Assembly: GCA_904066235.2 (NCBI GenBank)
Contig: CAJFCV020000004.1
Span: 3,472,001-3,536,000, forward strand
Reading direction: 5' to 3'
DNA length: 64,000 nt
DNA from: Bursaphelenchus xylophilus
Taxonomy: Eukaryota; Nematoda; Chromadorea; Rhabditida; Aphelenchoididae
The notes under the pieces: model-generated
Databases searched by the model: none
What the model was told of the DNA's origin: nothing
The model's input: only the letters and a program-made list of their open reading frames with translations
Shown: one piece after another, positions 41,549-51,799 of the stretch
How positions within the stretch are numbered: position 1 is the stretch's first letter
Layout of the letters: the number at the start of each line of letters is the position of its first letter
Position numbers and translations under genes: made by a program

Positions 41549-44500
41549 ATGCACAAGATCCATCGTTCTTCCTTTCTCACTCATTCTCCTCGCCTTTTTC
41601 TTGCTCATCGCCTCAAACATTGGTCCCGATCTCTCTTCAAAGTGGACGAATCCTCAGAAAAGCATGGTGGAGATTTGGTCGCCAAAACGTTGAAATCGCA
41701 CGGAGTCCAGGAGGTATTCACTCTGTGTGGAGGGCATATCACCCCAATTTTGGTGGGATGCGAGTCCTTGGGTATCAGAGTTGTGGATACGAGACATGAG
41801 GTCACAACCGTTTTTGCCGCCGACGCTGTGTCGAGGCTGAGACAAGACCTTGGAGTGGCCGCTGTTACGTCGGGGCCAGGTAAGGAGTCTAGTCTTGAAT
41901 GAATTTTATCAACTTTTCAAACATTTTTTTTTTTATTTTCAATCAAAAAATGATGATTTTTCCTCAAAAATTGCCATGGACAATATATTTTTTCCTTGAC
42001 CGTCTCATTTTCAGGTGTTACGAACACTGTAACTGCCATGAAGAACGCGCAAATGGCCGAATCCGCCCTTCTTTTGCTTGGTGGAGCCGCTCCGACCACC
42101 ATGCAGCATCGAGGAGCGCTTCAAGATATCGATCAACTTTCCATCTTCAAACCGGTTTGTAAGCATACGGCCAGAGTCACCAGAGTGCGGGATATTATTC
42201 CCACGTTGAAGGAGAGCATCCAAATTGCCAAATCGGGAACTCCGGGGCCGGTCTTTGTCGAGATCCCAATTGATTTGCTCTATCCGTATGAGCAGGCGTT
42301 CAGAGATGCGATTATCAAAAGACCAGCGAATTTGACACAGGTACGGGGATGTATTGTTATGTGGGTTCGCGATAAATGTTGTATAACGGCCTTTTTGGGC
42401 CCTATTTTAGAGATTCTTCACTGTCTTTTTTAGAAAATTTTTTATGATGATTTTTATGATTATCATGATTTTGTGCTAACAAGGAAAGCATTTCTATGGA
42501 ATATGGAGTTGCAACACCACGCAAATGCCCCTTTGACCAAGTTTTTACCAAATCAAAGGCTTTGTTTTCAGCTAAAGTAAACCTTGGCATCTTGACAAGC
42601 CTTAAAATATCAAATTTGATTAATACTACATCTCAATTAGTAGTTCCAATATAAAAATGGGGAATTTATGTGGTGTTCCGAGAAAAGTTCTGAGGATTTT
42701 TTTCACCCTTACAAACCAAAATAAGGCAGCTATTATTCTGAATCAGAAAAGTTTTGCGATTTTTTTGATATATGTCTTGACCTGTAACTCCATACCCCAT
42801 AGAAGTACTTTCCTCGTAAAATTTCTCATCAGTTAATTTTTTCTTTTCAAATTGCGATATTTGCCTTTTCCAGAAGATCTACAACGAATATGTGAGGGCT
42901 AGGATCAATTACGAGTTCCATAATGGCTTCACGAACCAAGATACGACCCCACTTTCTCTTACAATACCAACTGCCAAGAATGGAGAGGTCAAAAAAGTGG
43001 CAGATCTAATCAAAAGTTCGAAGAAACCTCTCTTACTGCTGGGAAGTCAAGCTACGTTGGGCCCAGTATCAGCCCACGAACTTCAAAAGATAGTCAATGT
43101 AAGAATTCGAAATTTTTTTTGTTATTTTAGGCCTGTTTTTGAGTGTTTCACCGTTTATTTTTAGGATCTAGGGATCCCATGTTATCTTGGAGGCATGTGT
43201 AGAGGACTGCTGGGTCTGGGCTCACCCATTCAGCTCAGGCAGAACAGAAGAGGAGCCCTGAAAGAGGCCGATCTGGTGATTTTAGCGGGCACTCCCGCTG
43301 ATTTCCGATTGGATTATGGAAAAATTTTGAGTCCAAACTCGAAAGTAGTGGCAATAAATCGAAGTGCGGACAATTTGAAGAAGGTAAGAGAAGATTTTTA
43401 GGCATTATTGGTAATTACGAATAATTGGAAAATTTGAAATTTGAATTTCCCGCGGTTTTTGGCATTGTGTTTTGTGGAGTTGGACGATTGAGGAAACCGA
43501 AAAGTATTATTTTTCTTCGATGCAAGTGTCGAAATTAGGATAATCGAGGGTGCTGATTTCGAAAATGGCATTCGTTTTTTTTGATCTTTACTTTTTTTCG
43601 TAAGTAGTACTGTAAAGCAGTAATTTTTTGATTTTTTTTCACAAATACTCGATTTGGAGGGTTTCGATGGTGCTGATTTTGAAGATTTTTTTTATGATTT
43701 GAAAGCAGCACCATCGAAAACCCCTAAATCGAGTATTTGTGAAAAAAATCAAAAAATTACTACTTTACAGTACTACTTACGAAAAAAGCAACTATCAAAA
43801 AAGTGAATGTCATTTTCGAAATCAGCACCCTCGATTATCCCAATTTCCGCACTTGCATCGAAGAAAAATAATACTTTTCGGTTTCGCCGAACTTTTCCCC
43901 AATTGTTCCGTCTTTTGTGATGGTTTCGAGCTTTGAAGTGACTGTTTTTTGGCAATCAAGAGATGAAGTCATGTAATACTGAGAAAGAAGAAGTATTTGT
44001 CCCATATTTTAAAAATGAAGTTTAAAAAAATTTATATTTTTTTCAGAATCACGGAATATATTGGAACTCGGAAGCTCGCCTTCAAGCTGACGTCGCATCA
44101 ACCCTAAAAGACCTTCGAAATCGGCTAACAAGCAGTTTGGAGGCAAAAAAGAACGATTGGTCGGGGTGGTTGCACATTTTGAAAGAAGTCGAGGAGAAAG
44201 TTGAATCCAAAAATGCCCATAAAGCTGATCAACCCGGCATTGGGCAGGGCGTAAATCCGCTGAAATTGCTCAAGGAATTTGATAAGGTAAGAGGTTTTAT
44301 TGGGAGATTGGTTTGAAAAATACAGTGGGGAAGCTGATCCAGTGGAAAAACGTGCCATTTTGCATCCGGGAAGAATCAAAAATGTGGCAAAATGCTTCCC
44401 TCTCGAAGTGAAAAAACTTCTTTTTGAAGGGCTCCCTCACAAAAATAGGGGACGCGATTTTGAAATCCGAGTTTTTTCTCTTGAAGAGTGAAGCATTTTG

Positions 44501-45370
44501 CCACATTTCTGATACTTCCCGGATGCAAAATGACACGCTTTTTGCCACTGGATCAGGCCCCCCACTGTATATTTGAAGAGCTTTTCCATCGTCCAATTTT
44601 GTTATGGAGAATATAAAAACTTGGATTTTCAGGTCCTTCCTGACGATGCGATCCTAATCGCCGATGGTGGGGACTTTGTGGCGACTTCATCTTATATTAT
44701 CAGACCACGAGGCCCCCTCCAATGGCTGGACCCCGGACAGTTTGGCACCCTCGGTGTTGGTGGTGGATTTGCTTTGGGCGCCAAAACGGTCTTCCCAAAC
44801 AAACCCGTCTTCATCATATATGGAGATGGCTCCACCGGCTACTCATTAATGGAATTTGACAGTTTTGCCAGGCAAAATTTGCCAGTTACCGCACTTGTTG
44901 GCAATGATGCTTGCTGGACTCAGATTGCCAGAGCGCAGGTCCCACAGTTTAATACGGATGTGGCATGTGGTTTGAAAGTGAGTTTAGAGGGGATGACGTC
45001 TTTTGCATACGTTAGAATATGGGGCTTTTTACGTTTGAAATGTTTGAATTTCCCGCCAAAATTTGAAATTCTTGGCATTGTGTTTTAGGTGGTTAGAAAA
45101 GTCAGATTCGTAAATCTAAGCTATTTTTTATGTCAGCAGTCTTTAATTACTCCAAAATTTTTTTATTTCATAGCTGAGTTTTAGCTTACTCACTACGAAG
45201 ACACAGTAAAATCGTTGGGCGCCGACGGATTTTTCATCGACAAATCCAATGAAAGTAGCATTGGAGAGGTCGCCAAAAAAGCCATTGAATCCCAAAGAAA
45301 TGGAAGACCAAGCCTGGTGAATGTCCACATATCAAAAACTGATTTTAGGGATAATAGTATTAGCGTGTAG
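41549..45370 (+). CDS. ILVBL: ILVBL-type thiamine diphosphate enzyme (2-hydroxyacyl-CoA lyase 2 / acetolactate synthase-like)
   Basis: Seven exons: 41549-41879, 42015-42340, 42874-43098, 43165-43383, 44047-44286, 44633-44977, 45185-45370 (623 aa, all in phase; human ILVBL is ~630). Family members cleave 2-hydroxy fatty acyl chains in the ER. Order: N-terminal pyrimidine-binding domain with [13 protein letters not shown] (catalytic Glu ~84) and [17 protein letters not shown]; central domain (~240-370); C-terminal diphosphate-binding domain with GDGSTGY (511-517) leading to GND (~537-539), the Mg-TPP motif. The start follows a TTTACAG acceptor by two bases, a likely spliced-leader site. The first ~40 residues are not hydrophobic although animal homologues start with a membrane anchor (see finding). 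Introns 2, 4 and 5 hold transposons. AATAAA at 45415. Confidence 0.92.
42481..42822. mobile_element. Relative of the 40188-41192 unit in ILVBL intron 2
   Basis: Ends AAGGAAAGCATTTCTATGGA and TAGAAGTACTTTCCTCGT are inverted copies. Internal text matches 40790-41190 in both orientations. It lacks the 546-bp TACAGGG insertion. Confidence 0.75.
43475..43911. mobile_element. Mutator-type palindrome in ILVBL intron 4
   Basis: Near-perfect inverted arms (GGAAACCGAAAAGTATTATT and complement) meeting near 43690. TTTTGTGG at 43470-43477 and TTTTGTGA at 43913-43920 look like the target duplication. Shorter relative of 46331-47287. Confidence 0.75.
44321..44569. mobile_element. MITE-A copy in ILVBL intron 5
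   Basis: TACAGTGGGGAAGCTGATCC to GGCCCCCCACTGTA. It takes up most of the 346-base intron. Confidence 0.9.
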
Positions 45371-45749
45371 ATATTAAAAATTAGGAATTTTTATACTGTA
45401 CTTGACTTGAAGCTAATAAATTATATTTCGTTGACAGTGCAGGAGCATTTTGACTACTTTTGGGAAGTGTATTTTGTTTAAAAAAAAGAAATTTTTATAT
45501 TATCCATGACACAAAAAATTTTTTTTTAATTTTTTTGCTTTTTTAAGGCAAAATATTGCGTATTCTTTATTGAGAAGCGCTCTCAACATTAAATTATTAC
45601 AATGAAACGTCAAAAAATGGAATAAAATTATATTAATTTAGACAAAGGAAGACCGAAATTTGATAAGGAATTGGACCCGGGGATACATAATAATGTATAA
45701 ATTAATTTCGAATATACAGACAGGCAGGCTAGTTACACTTTTTGAGTGT

Positions 45750-48700
45750 CTACGGGCAGAAACCGCACGATTTTTTGCAGAAGACCCGCATGAATTTGGA
45801 TTCGTTTTTGCATTCGCCCATCCTCGACCAGTAGCCGCAGAAAACGTTCTTGTCGATGCACACTCCCCTCATCTGAACTCGGTTTACCGGCTCGGGAGAG
45901 CGCGGGGGCTTTGAGGGCTTGGATGCCTTAGGCGTTGTCCGGGAAAGCTCGGGATCTGGACCTGAAATTGGGGGTTTTTTTTGGATTCGCATGGCTGGAA
46001 AAGCTGGCTAGACCGATATGAATAACTATGTTTTAAAAGGTCGGAGTTAAGTGAAAACAAGTTTTCTCAAAGCCTAAGGCTTTAAGAAAATTTGAGACCG
46101 CGTTTTGCCGTAACCGTCGACATTTTTTATTGGCGATTTTTGAGTGTGATGCTTATGCGTAAAATTTTATGCATTAATCACTTGACCAAGAGACACAATT
46201 TTTTTTTGAGTTTGTATAGTTTCTCCGGAAACAGGACACTCCGCCGAGGCAGTAAGATTTTTAATTACAGTGACGGACCTGATCCAGTGACAAAAAACGT
46301 GTTATTTTGCATCCGGGAAGCATGAAAAATGGAACTGGGACGATTGGGGAAAAAGACGATTGGGGAAAGGGACGATTGGGGAAAAAGACGATTGGGGAAA
46401 AGTACGATTGGGGAAACCGAAAAGTATTATTTTTCTTCCATGCAAATGTCGAAGTTAGGACAATCGAGGGTGCTCATTTCGAATATCGGGTTTATTTTTT
46501 CTGAACATTACTAGTTTTCCTTAAGTAGTACTGTTAAGTACTAATTTTTTAAAAATTTTCGAAAAGTACTGGATTTAGGGGATTTCGAAGGTGCTGGTTT
46601 CGAAAATCATGTTCATTTTTCCTCTAGTACTATATAGTACTATTCTGATACTATATAGTACGATGTCAAAATATGGCTTTTGACGTTAATGGTGTTGTTT
46701 TGATGCTTAGTACTCTTCAAAAACACGTTTTAAAGACTTGGTGCTATATAGTACTGTCTGATACTATGTAGTACGAAGTGTAAAGTTGGCTTTTAGGCGT
46801 TCGTGGTGTTGTTCTGGTGCTTAGTACGCCTATTTTTACTTCGTACTGCATAGTATCAGACAGTACTATATAGCACCAAGTCTTTAAAACGTGTTTTTGA
46901 AGAGTACTAAGCATCAAAACAACACCATTAACGTCAAAAGCCATATTTTGACATCGTACTATATAGTATCAGAATAGTACTATATAGTACTAGAGGAAAA
47001 ATGAACATGATTTTCGAAACCAGCACCTTCGAAATCCCCTAAATCCAGTACTTTTCGAAAATTTTTAAAAAATTAGTACTTAACAGTACTACTTAAGGAA
47101 AACTAGTAATGTTCAGAAAAAATAAACCCGATATTCGAAATGAGCACCCTCGATTGTCCTAACTTCGACATTTGCATGGAAGAAAAATAATACTTTTCGG
47201 TTTCCCCCAATCGTACTTTTCCCCAATCGTCTTTTTCCCCAATCGTCCCTTTCCCCAATCGTCTTTTTCCCCAATCGTCCAACTCCGATGAAAAATGTGG
47301 TAAAATGCTTCCCTCTCCAAGTGAGAAATCTTCGGTTTGAAGTTTTTTTCCTTTTCCCTCACGAAAAGAGCGGGCGCGCTTTTGAAATCGGAGTTTTTTC
47401 ACTTGGAGAGGGAAGCATTTTGCCACATTGTTGATACTTTCCCGGATGCAAAATGGTACGTTTTTTGCCGCTGCATCAGGTCCCCCACTGTATTAGAGTA
47501 TAAACGTAGGATTTTGAAGGCACTCTGATGGGTAAGCTTTACAGAACCCATTTTTAGTCTACAGGCTCCAATTTCTAACACAACTCACGTTCTTTTACAA
47601 ACTCCACACTTTCGACGCAAAGCCCGCAGGCTTTTCGACAATAATGTCCCATATATTTTGCCGAGTGCTCGCAATGACCCAGCCGTTCCCACATCTCACA
47701 ATGAGCATTCAAATTCAAGCACATTTCCACCTTTTTGGCGGTCTTGACCTTATTTGTAATCGTGAATTTGGGCCGTTTCGTCGTGAAAATGGGACGGGTC
47801 CGCTCTTCCGAAGAAGTCGTCGAGGGGTCAATGATGGACTCGGGAGTGGTTGTACGAGGTCGTGTCGCAATTGTAGTGCGTTGACCGCCGTAACGGTCGG
47901 TCAAATGTTTCCAACGATCGGAAGTGGTGCGGGTAAAAAGAACTGTCGGCGAGTTGGTCGAGACTGTCACGATAGAAGAGATGGCTCTGAAAAAGAGTGA
48001 TCAGTCCATTCTGCGTTGTGTTGAGACTAAAATTTTGTATGATAAACTTTTCCTGACCCGTTTCGATATCAAAATTATAATATTTTCCCCATGACAATTT
48101 TTTATTTTTTTGTCGCAAAAATCGTGGATGTATGACGTAGTTCGATTTTTTTATAATGAAGTCCGGCAACTTAATGAAGAATTCCCTTGATTATTTTGCC
48201 AATTTTGCGGTAAAATTTATATTGCCCATTATCATTGTTATAGTTTTTTTGTCTAAAGAGGCGTACTATCCAAAAAACGTCCGGTTGGAAAGCCAAGTGG
48301 GGACTCGAATTTTTGTTTCTCGACTGGTATTGCGTTTTACCTGTATACAGTGACGGACTGATCCAGTGGCAAAAAACGTACCATTTTGCATCAGGGAAGG
48401 ATCAAAAATGTGGCAAAATACCTCCATCTGTAAGTGAAAAAACTCCGATTTCAAAAGCGCGCCCATCCTTTTTGTGAGGGAAAGGCCGCCCAAAACGAAT
48501 TTTTTTTCGCTTGGAGAGGGAAGCATTTTGCCACACATTTTTGATGCCTCCCGGATGCAAAATGGTCCGTTTTTGGCCACTAGATAGTTCCGTCTCTGTA
48601 TGATCGACTAAATGGACTGCTTACCTGTTGATACTGATTTCCTCCACGATTTTCTCACTGATCCTTCCCGAACTTCCATCCGGTATATCGGTGGTGGATT

Positions 48701-51700
48701 CGACCGACGAGTCGGGTCTTTGTCTCGGGCATTTGTATAGCTTGTTGATTTTCTCGGCATCAATATCACTCAATTTGTAACGTTGGCCAATTTCGGCCGA
48801 GTTGTTTTTCGGGACGATCGTGGCGCGTCCGTTCCTCGAGAACGCCAGCTTGTGGTAGTGCATGATGGACTCGTAATCGTAGGGCATTCCCAACGGATCG
48901 ATGATTTTCCTCGGGTACTTTTCGAAGTTGCGCATCATGCCCGGACGAATGTTGCCTTCGTCGATGACAACATATTCGTCGCGGTCGGTTCGGCTGTGCT
49001 CGTGGAAGAATCCTGAAATTTCAGAGGTCTTTTGGGAAGGTTTGGCGTAGAATATGAGATTTCGCACACGTGTGTTAAGCGAGAAGTTCTCGGAAAAATA
49101 TTTTTTGATTCAAATAGGAGGCGTTCTAAATGGAGCGCATAAAATTTGATGAGACCCAGGGGAAATTCTGATTTTGAGTCTCCAAGAAATACAAGAGATT
49201 TTTAGCGTGCACTCATCGGAAACCACAGAGGTTTATAGGTCTAAATGAACCTCGAAAAAGTTCTTATATCTGATCTAAAAACCTCGATGGTGTCTCGAAA
49301 ACGCAAACAAAAGAATCACTTGTCTTGGAAAATTTTAACTGAACCTTGCTTCATCAAAATTCATGCGTCCATTTAACGCACCAACTATTTGAATCGAAAA
49401 ATATTTTCGGGTTTTTGCAGACGAAAAATATGATAAAGCCCCGAATTGAAGGAATTATCATCAAGCGTTCGCCGCCGGCTATTTATAGGGCAAACAGGGA
49501 AGGAGGGAGTGGCTGTTTATTACCTTAATCTTTGTAACCAATTTTATTCTTTTTTTTTGCAAAAAAATAAGGTTAAATTTTATATCAACACATGAATTTA
49601 AAGAACTCGACTGAGGAGTAATTAACGTATTTTACAAAAAAAAGACGTTATCATAAAGTTTTTTGAATGGCTTAAATTTGGTTTTCACCTCCTAAAAGAT
49701 CCGTAAAAAACAAGAAATCCGATATAAAAGTCATACTCACCTATCGCATGCATCAACTCATGGGCAATGATGCCTTTTGAGAAGCATTTTCCGACCTCCA
49801 GCGATACCGTTTGATTCCCGCCGGCTCTTCCGACGTAGGACGAACAGCCAAATGCGATATTCCGCTTGATATAAATGTAATCGTAATCGTCCGATTCCTT
49901 GGGGACGAATCGAATACAAGTCTTGTCTCGGTATTCGTTAAAGGCTTGGGCGATCGCAGCGCGTTGACTGAAAATTTTAAGACATTTTTTCCGATTTGCC
50001 GGAAGCAGTAAGATTAAAATCTCTAACAGCAAAAGCTACTGTTTAATATCAGTAAAAATTCTTATTTTTACTCTCAAAATACCATAGTTTAAACGGTATT
50101 TTGAGAGTGAAAACACAAAGAAATAACGGTCTCTAAATCGAAAATTCTGAAGTCCGTTTGGACCGTCAGAGGTCCTTGTCCACTTGTCTTCCAAAACGAA
50201 GACTCGGTCTTTTTCTTCTCCTCCCTCCTTGCTGCTATACTTTGTTTGCGTAAAAACTTTGTTTAGACTTCACAAAAGGGATCCGCAGATCGCGAGGACC
50301 CATGTTTTGTCCACGTAATATTATATTCTTCTCTGTGTAGTTGAAACTTTGGCTGGAAAATGCATATACACAGCGTTTCGATATGATTGTATCGGAAGAA
50401 ATGTAAAATCTGCAGCTCCTTAGCTAGCTAGTCATAAAAGAGGTCAAAGAGTTACAGTGGGGGACCTGGTCCGGTGACAAAAAACGTACCATTTTGCATC
50501 CGGGAAGTATCAAAAAATGTTGCAAAATGCTTCCCTCTCCAAGTGAAAAAACTCCGATTTCAAAAGCGCGCCCGCTCTTTTTGTGATGGAAAGGGCGCGC
50601 ATTTCAAAACGAAGTTTTTTTCGCCTGGAGAGGGAAGCATTTTGCCACATTTTTGATGCTTCACGGATGCAAAATGGTACGTTTCTTGCCCCTGGATCGG
50701 GTCCGTCACTGCAAGCACATATGGTTTTTCTTCTTTTTTCGCATCGTCACTCCTCAAAACCTTTGCTTGGCTTGTAAATCAGAAAATAGAATTTACAATA
50801 ACCTCTTTATTATAACCAAGAAGGGACCGCTGACCTACGAATCCCTTAAATTTTCTATATTCTTACCCTTGAGTCATCCCTTCTTCAAGCAAGTACGGTA
50901 TCCTCCCTTTGTTCCACAACTTGTCCGCATATGTATCCACATTCAAGGAGCTGTGAAACTAAAAAGGCCAAAAGTCCACATAAAATAAACGAATCAATTG
51001 CGCGTATTTTAAAAATCCCTCACAGGTGTGTTGAATATCCTGTCTTCATCTGTCATCGGGTCATCTCTTAGTCTGGTCTGATCAAAAGCGGGAATTCCAA
51101 GGATATCCCCTTCAAATAGGTCTGGGTTCTCTAGGGCTTCTAGCTCATTATCACTGGGTCTGTAGACTGAAAAGGGGCGATGAAGGTTTTTCGAGAAGCT
51201 ACGAAAACTTACCTGGCTTTTCTACCGCCAAGTCGAAGTCTTGTGGCAGGAGGAAGGCATCAGGGACGGCTGAAAGAAGATAGATTTTTTAAAATTTGTG
51301 TTCTTTCTGGAAATATTTGAGTCTTTTTGAAGGCTGTAGTAGCGAAAAGTTGACTTAAATTTTGTGTGAATCCCTTATTTGACCGAAAAATTACAGGATG
51401 CGGCATTTTTTTGGCCGGATTTGAATTGGCTATAACTTTTTTAGTTTTTGGCCAAATGTTAAAATTCTTTTTTTCCCTGAATCCTTAGGCGTCCCCATTT
51501 TGTTTAATACCAACCATGTTATACCCATTTATTGGACTACAGTAAAAATTGAAGACAAAGAGAATGCTCTAATTTTCATAGCTGACAAGGGAATTACCCC
51601 TAGTGCGACTCTCAGATTTTTCTTCAAATTTTGCACCTGGGCCGGCCATAGGCCACACCTTGAGGGTTGTCGATTTTGCCGTGCCTACCTTCATCAAAAA

Positions 51701-51779
51701 GAAATTCGTCTTTTGCCGCCACCATCCCCATTATCATCAACATTATCACCATTATCCTCCCATAATGCCGCATTTCCAT
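45750..51779 (-). CDS. Astacin (NAS) metalloprotease with two ShKT domains
   Basis: Secreted zinc endopeptidase. Eight exons in transcript order: 51779-51689, 51269-51213, 51166-51024, 50958-50867, 49967-49741, 49012-48625, 47986-47589, 45961-45750 (535 aa, all in phase). Met-rich signal peptide (1 to ~22). The propeptide carries FEGD (67-70), whose Asp holds the zinc in the zymogen. The catalytic domain (~110-300) has [13 protein letters not shown] (His 197, 201, 207; Glu 198) and the Met-turn SIMHY (252-256). A Ser/Thr-rich linker leads to ShKT domains at 422-456 and 500-534, six cysteines each. Layout fits the C. elegans NAS-12 to -15 subgroup; I do not assign an orthologue. The exon 4 acceptor (TTTTTAG) is the least certain junction. 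Tail-to-tail with ILVBL, 380 bases apart. TTTATT at 45566 is the poly(A) signal complement. Confidence 0.9.
46266..47491. mobile_element. MITE-A copy in NAS intron 7, split by a later insertion
   Basis: Left part 46266-46330 and right part 47288-47491 together make one normal MITE-A hairpin (TACAGTGACGGACCTGATCC to GGTCCCCCACTGTA). The 957-bp element between them interrupts the GGGAAGCAT...AAAAATGTGG block. Confidence 0.88.
46331..47287. mobile_element. Mutator-type palindromic element with 9-bp target duplication
   Basis: ATGAAAAAT at 46322-46330 and again at 47288-47296. Ends GGAACTGGGACGATTGGGGA and complement, followed by several ~17-bp direct repeats of the ACGATTGGGGAAAA type. The whole element is a near-perfect palindrome (centre near 46807) with clusters of TACTATATAGTA. 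Long inverted arms with a 9-bp duplication fit Mutator-like transposition. No transposase frame. Confidence 0.85.
48346..48600. mobile_element. MITE-A copy in NAS intron 6
   Basis: TACAGTGACGGACTGATCCA to GTTCCGTCTCTGTA. It ends 25 bases before the exon boundary at 48625. Confidence 0.88.
50453..50713. mobile_element. MITE-A copy in NAS intron 4
   Basis: TACAGTGGGGGACCTGGTCC to GGGTCCGTCACTGCA. The right end has lost its terminal TA. Confidence 0.88.
51590..51650 (+). repeat. End fragment of the GACGCTCAGATTTT family in NAS intron 1
   Basis: CCCTAGTGCGACTCTCAGAT followed by TTCAAATTTTGCAC matches an end of the dispersed element. Confidence 0.5.
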
Positions 51780-51799
51780 TGCGAACTGCCTCGTGCAGT

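Noticed and set aside
48621..49067. Astacin catalytic exon as a stand-alone partial gene
   Set aside because: Upstream and downstream exons join in phase to give a complete 535-residue protein with propeptide and ShKT domains.
16114..50713. Regularly spaced repeats as a CRISPR-like array
   Set aside because: They are scattered hairpin MITEs with terminal inverted repeats, not short direct repeats with uniform spacers.
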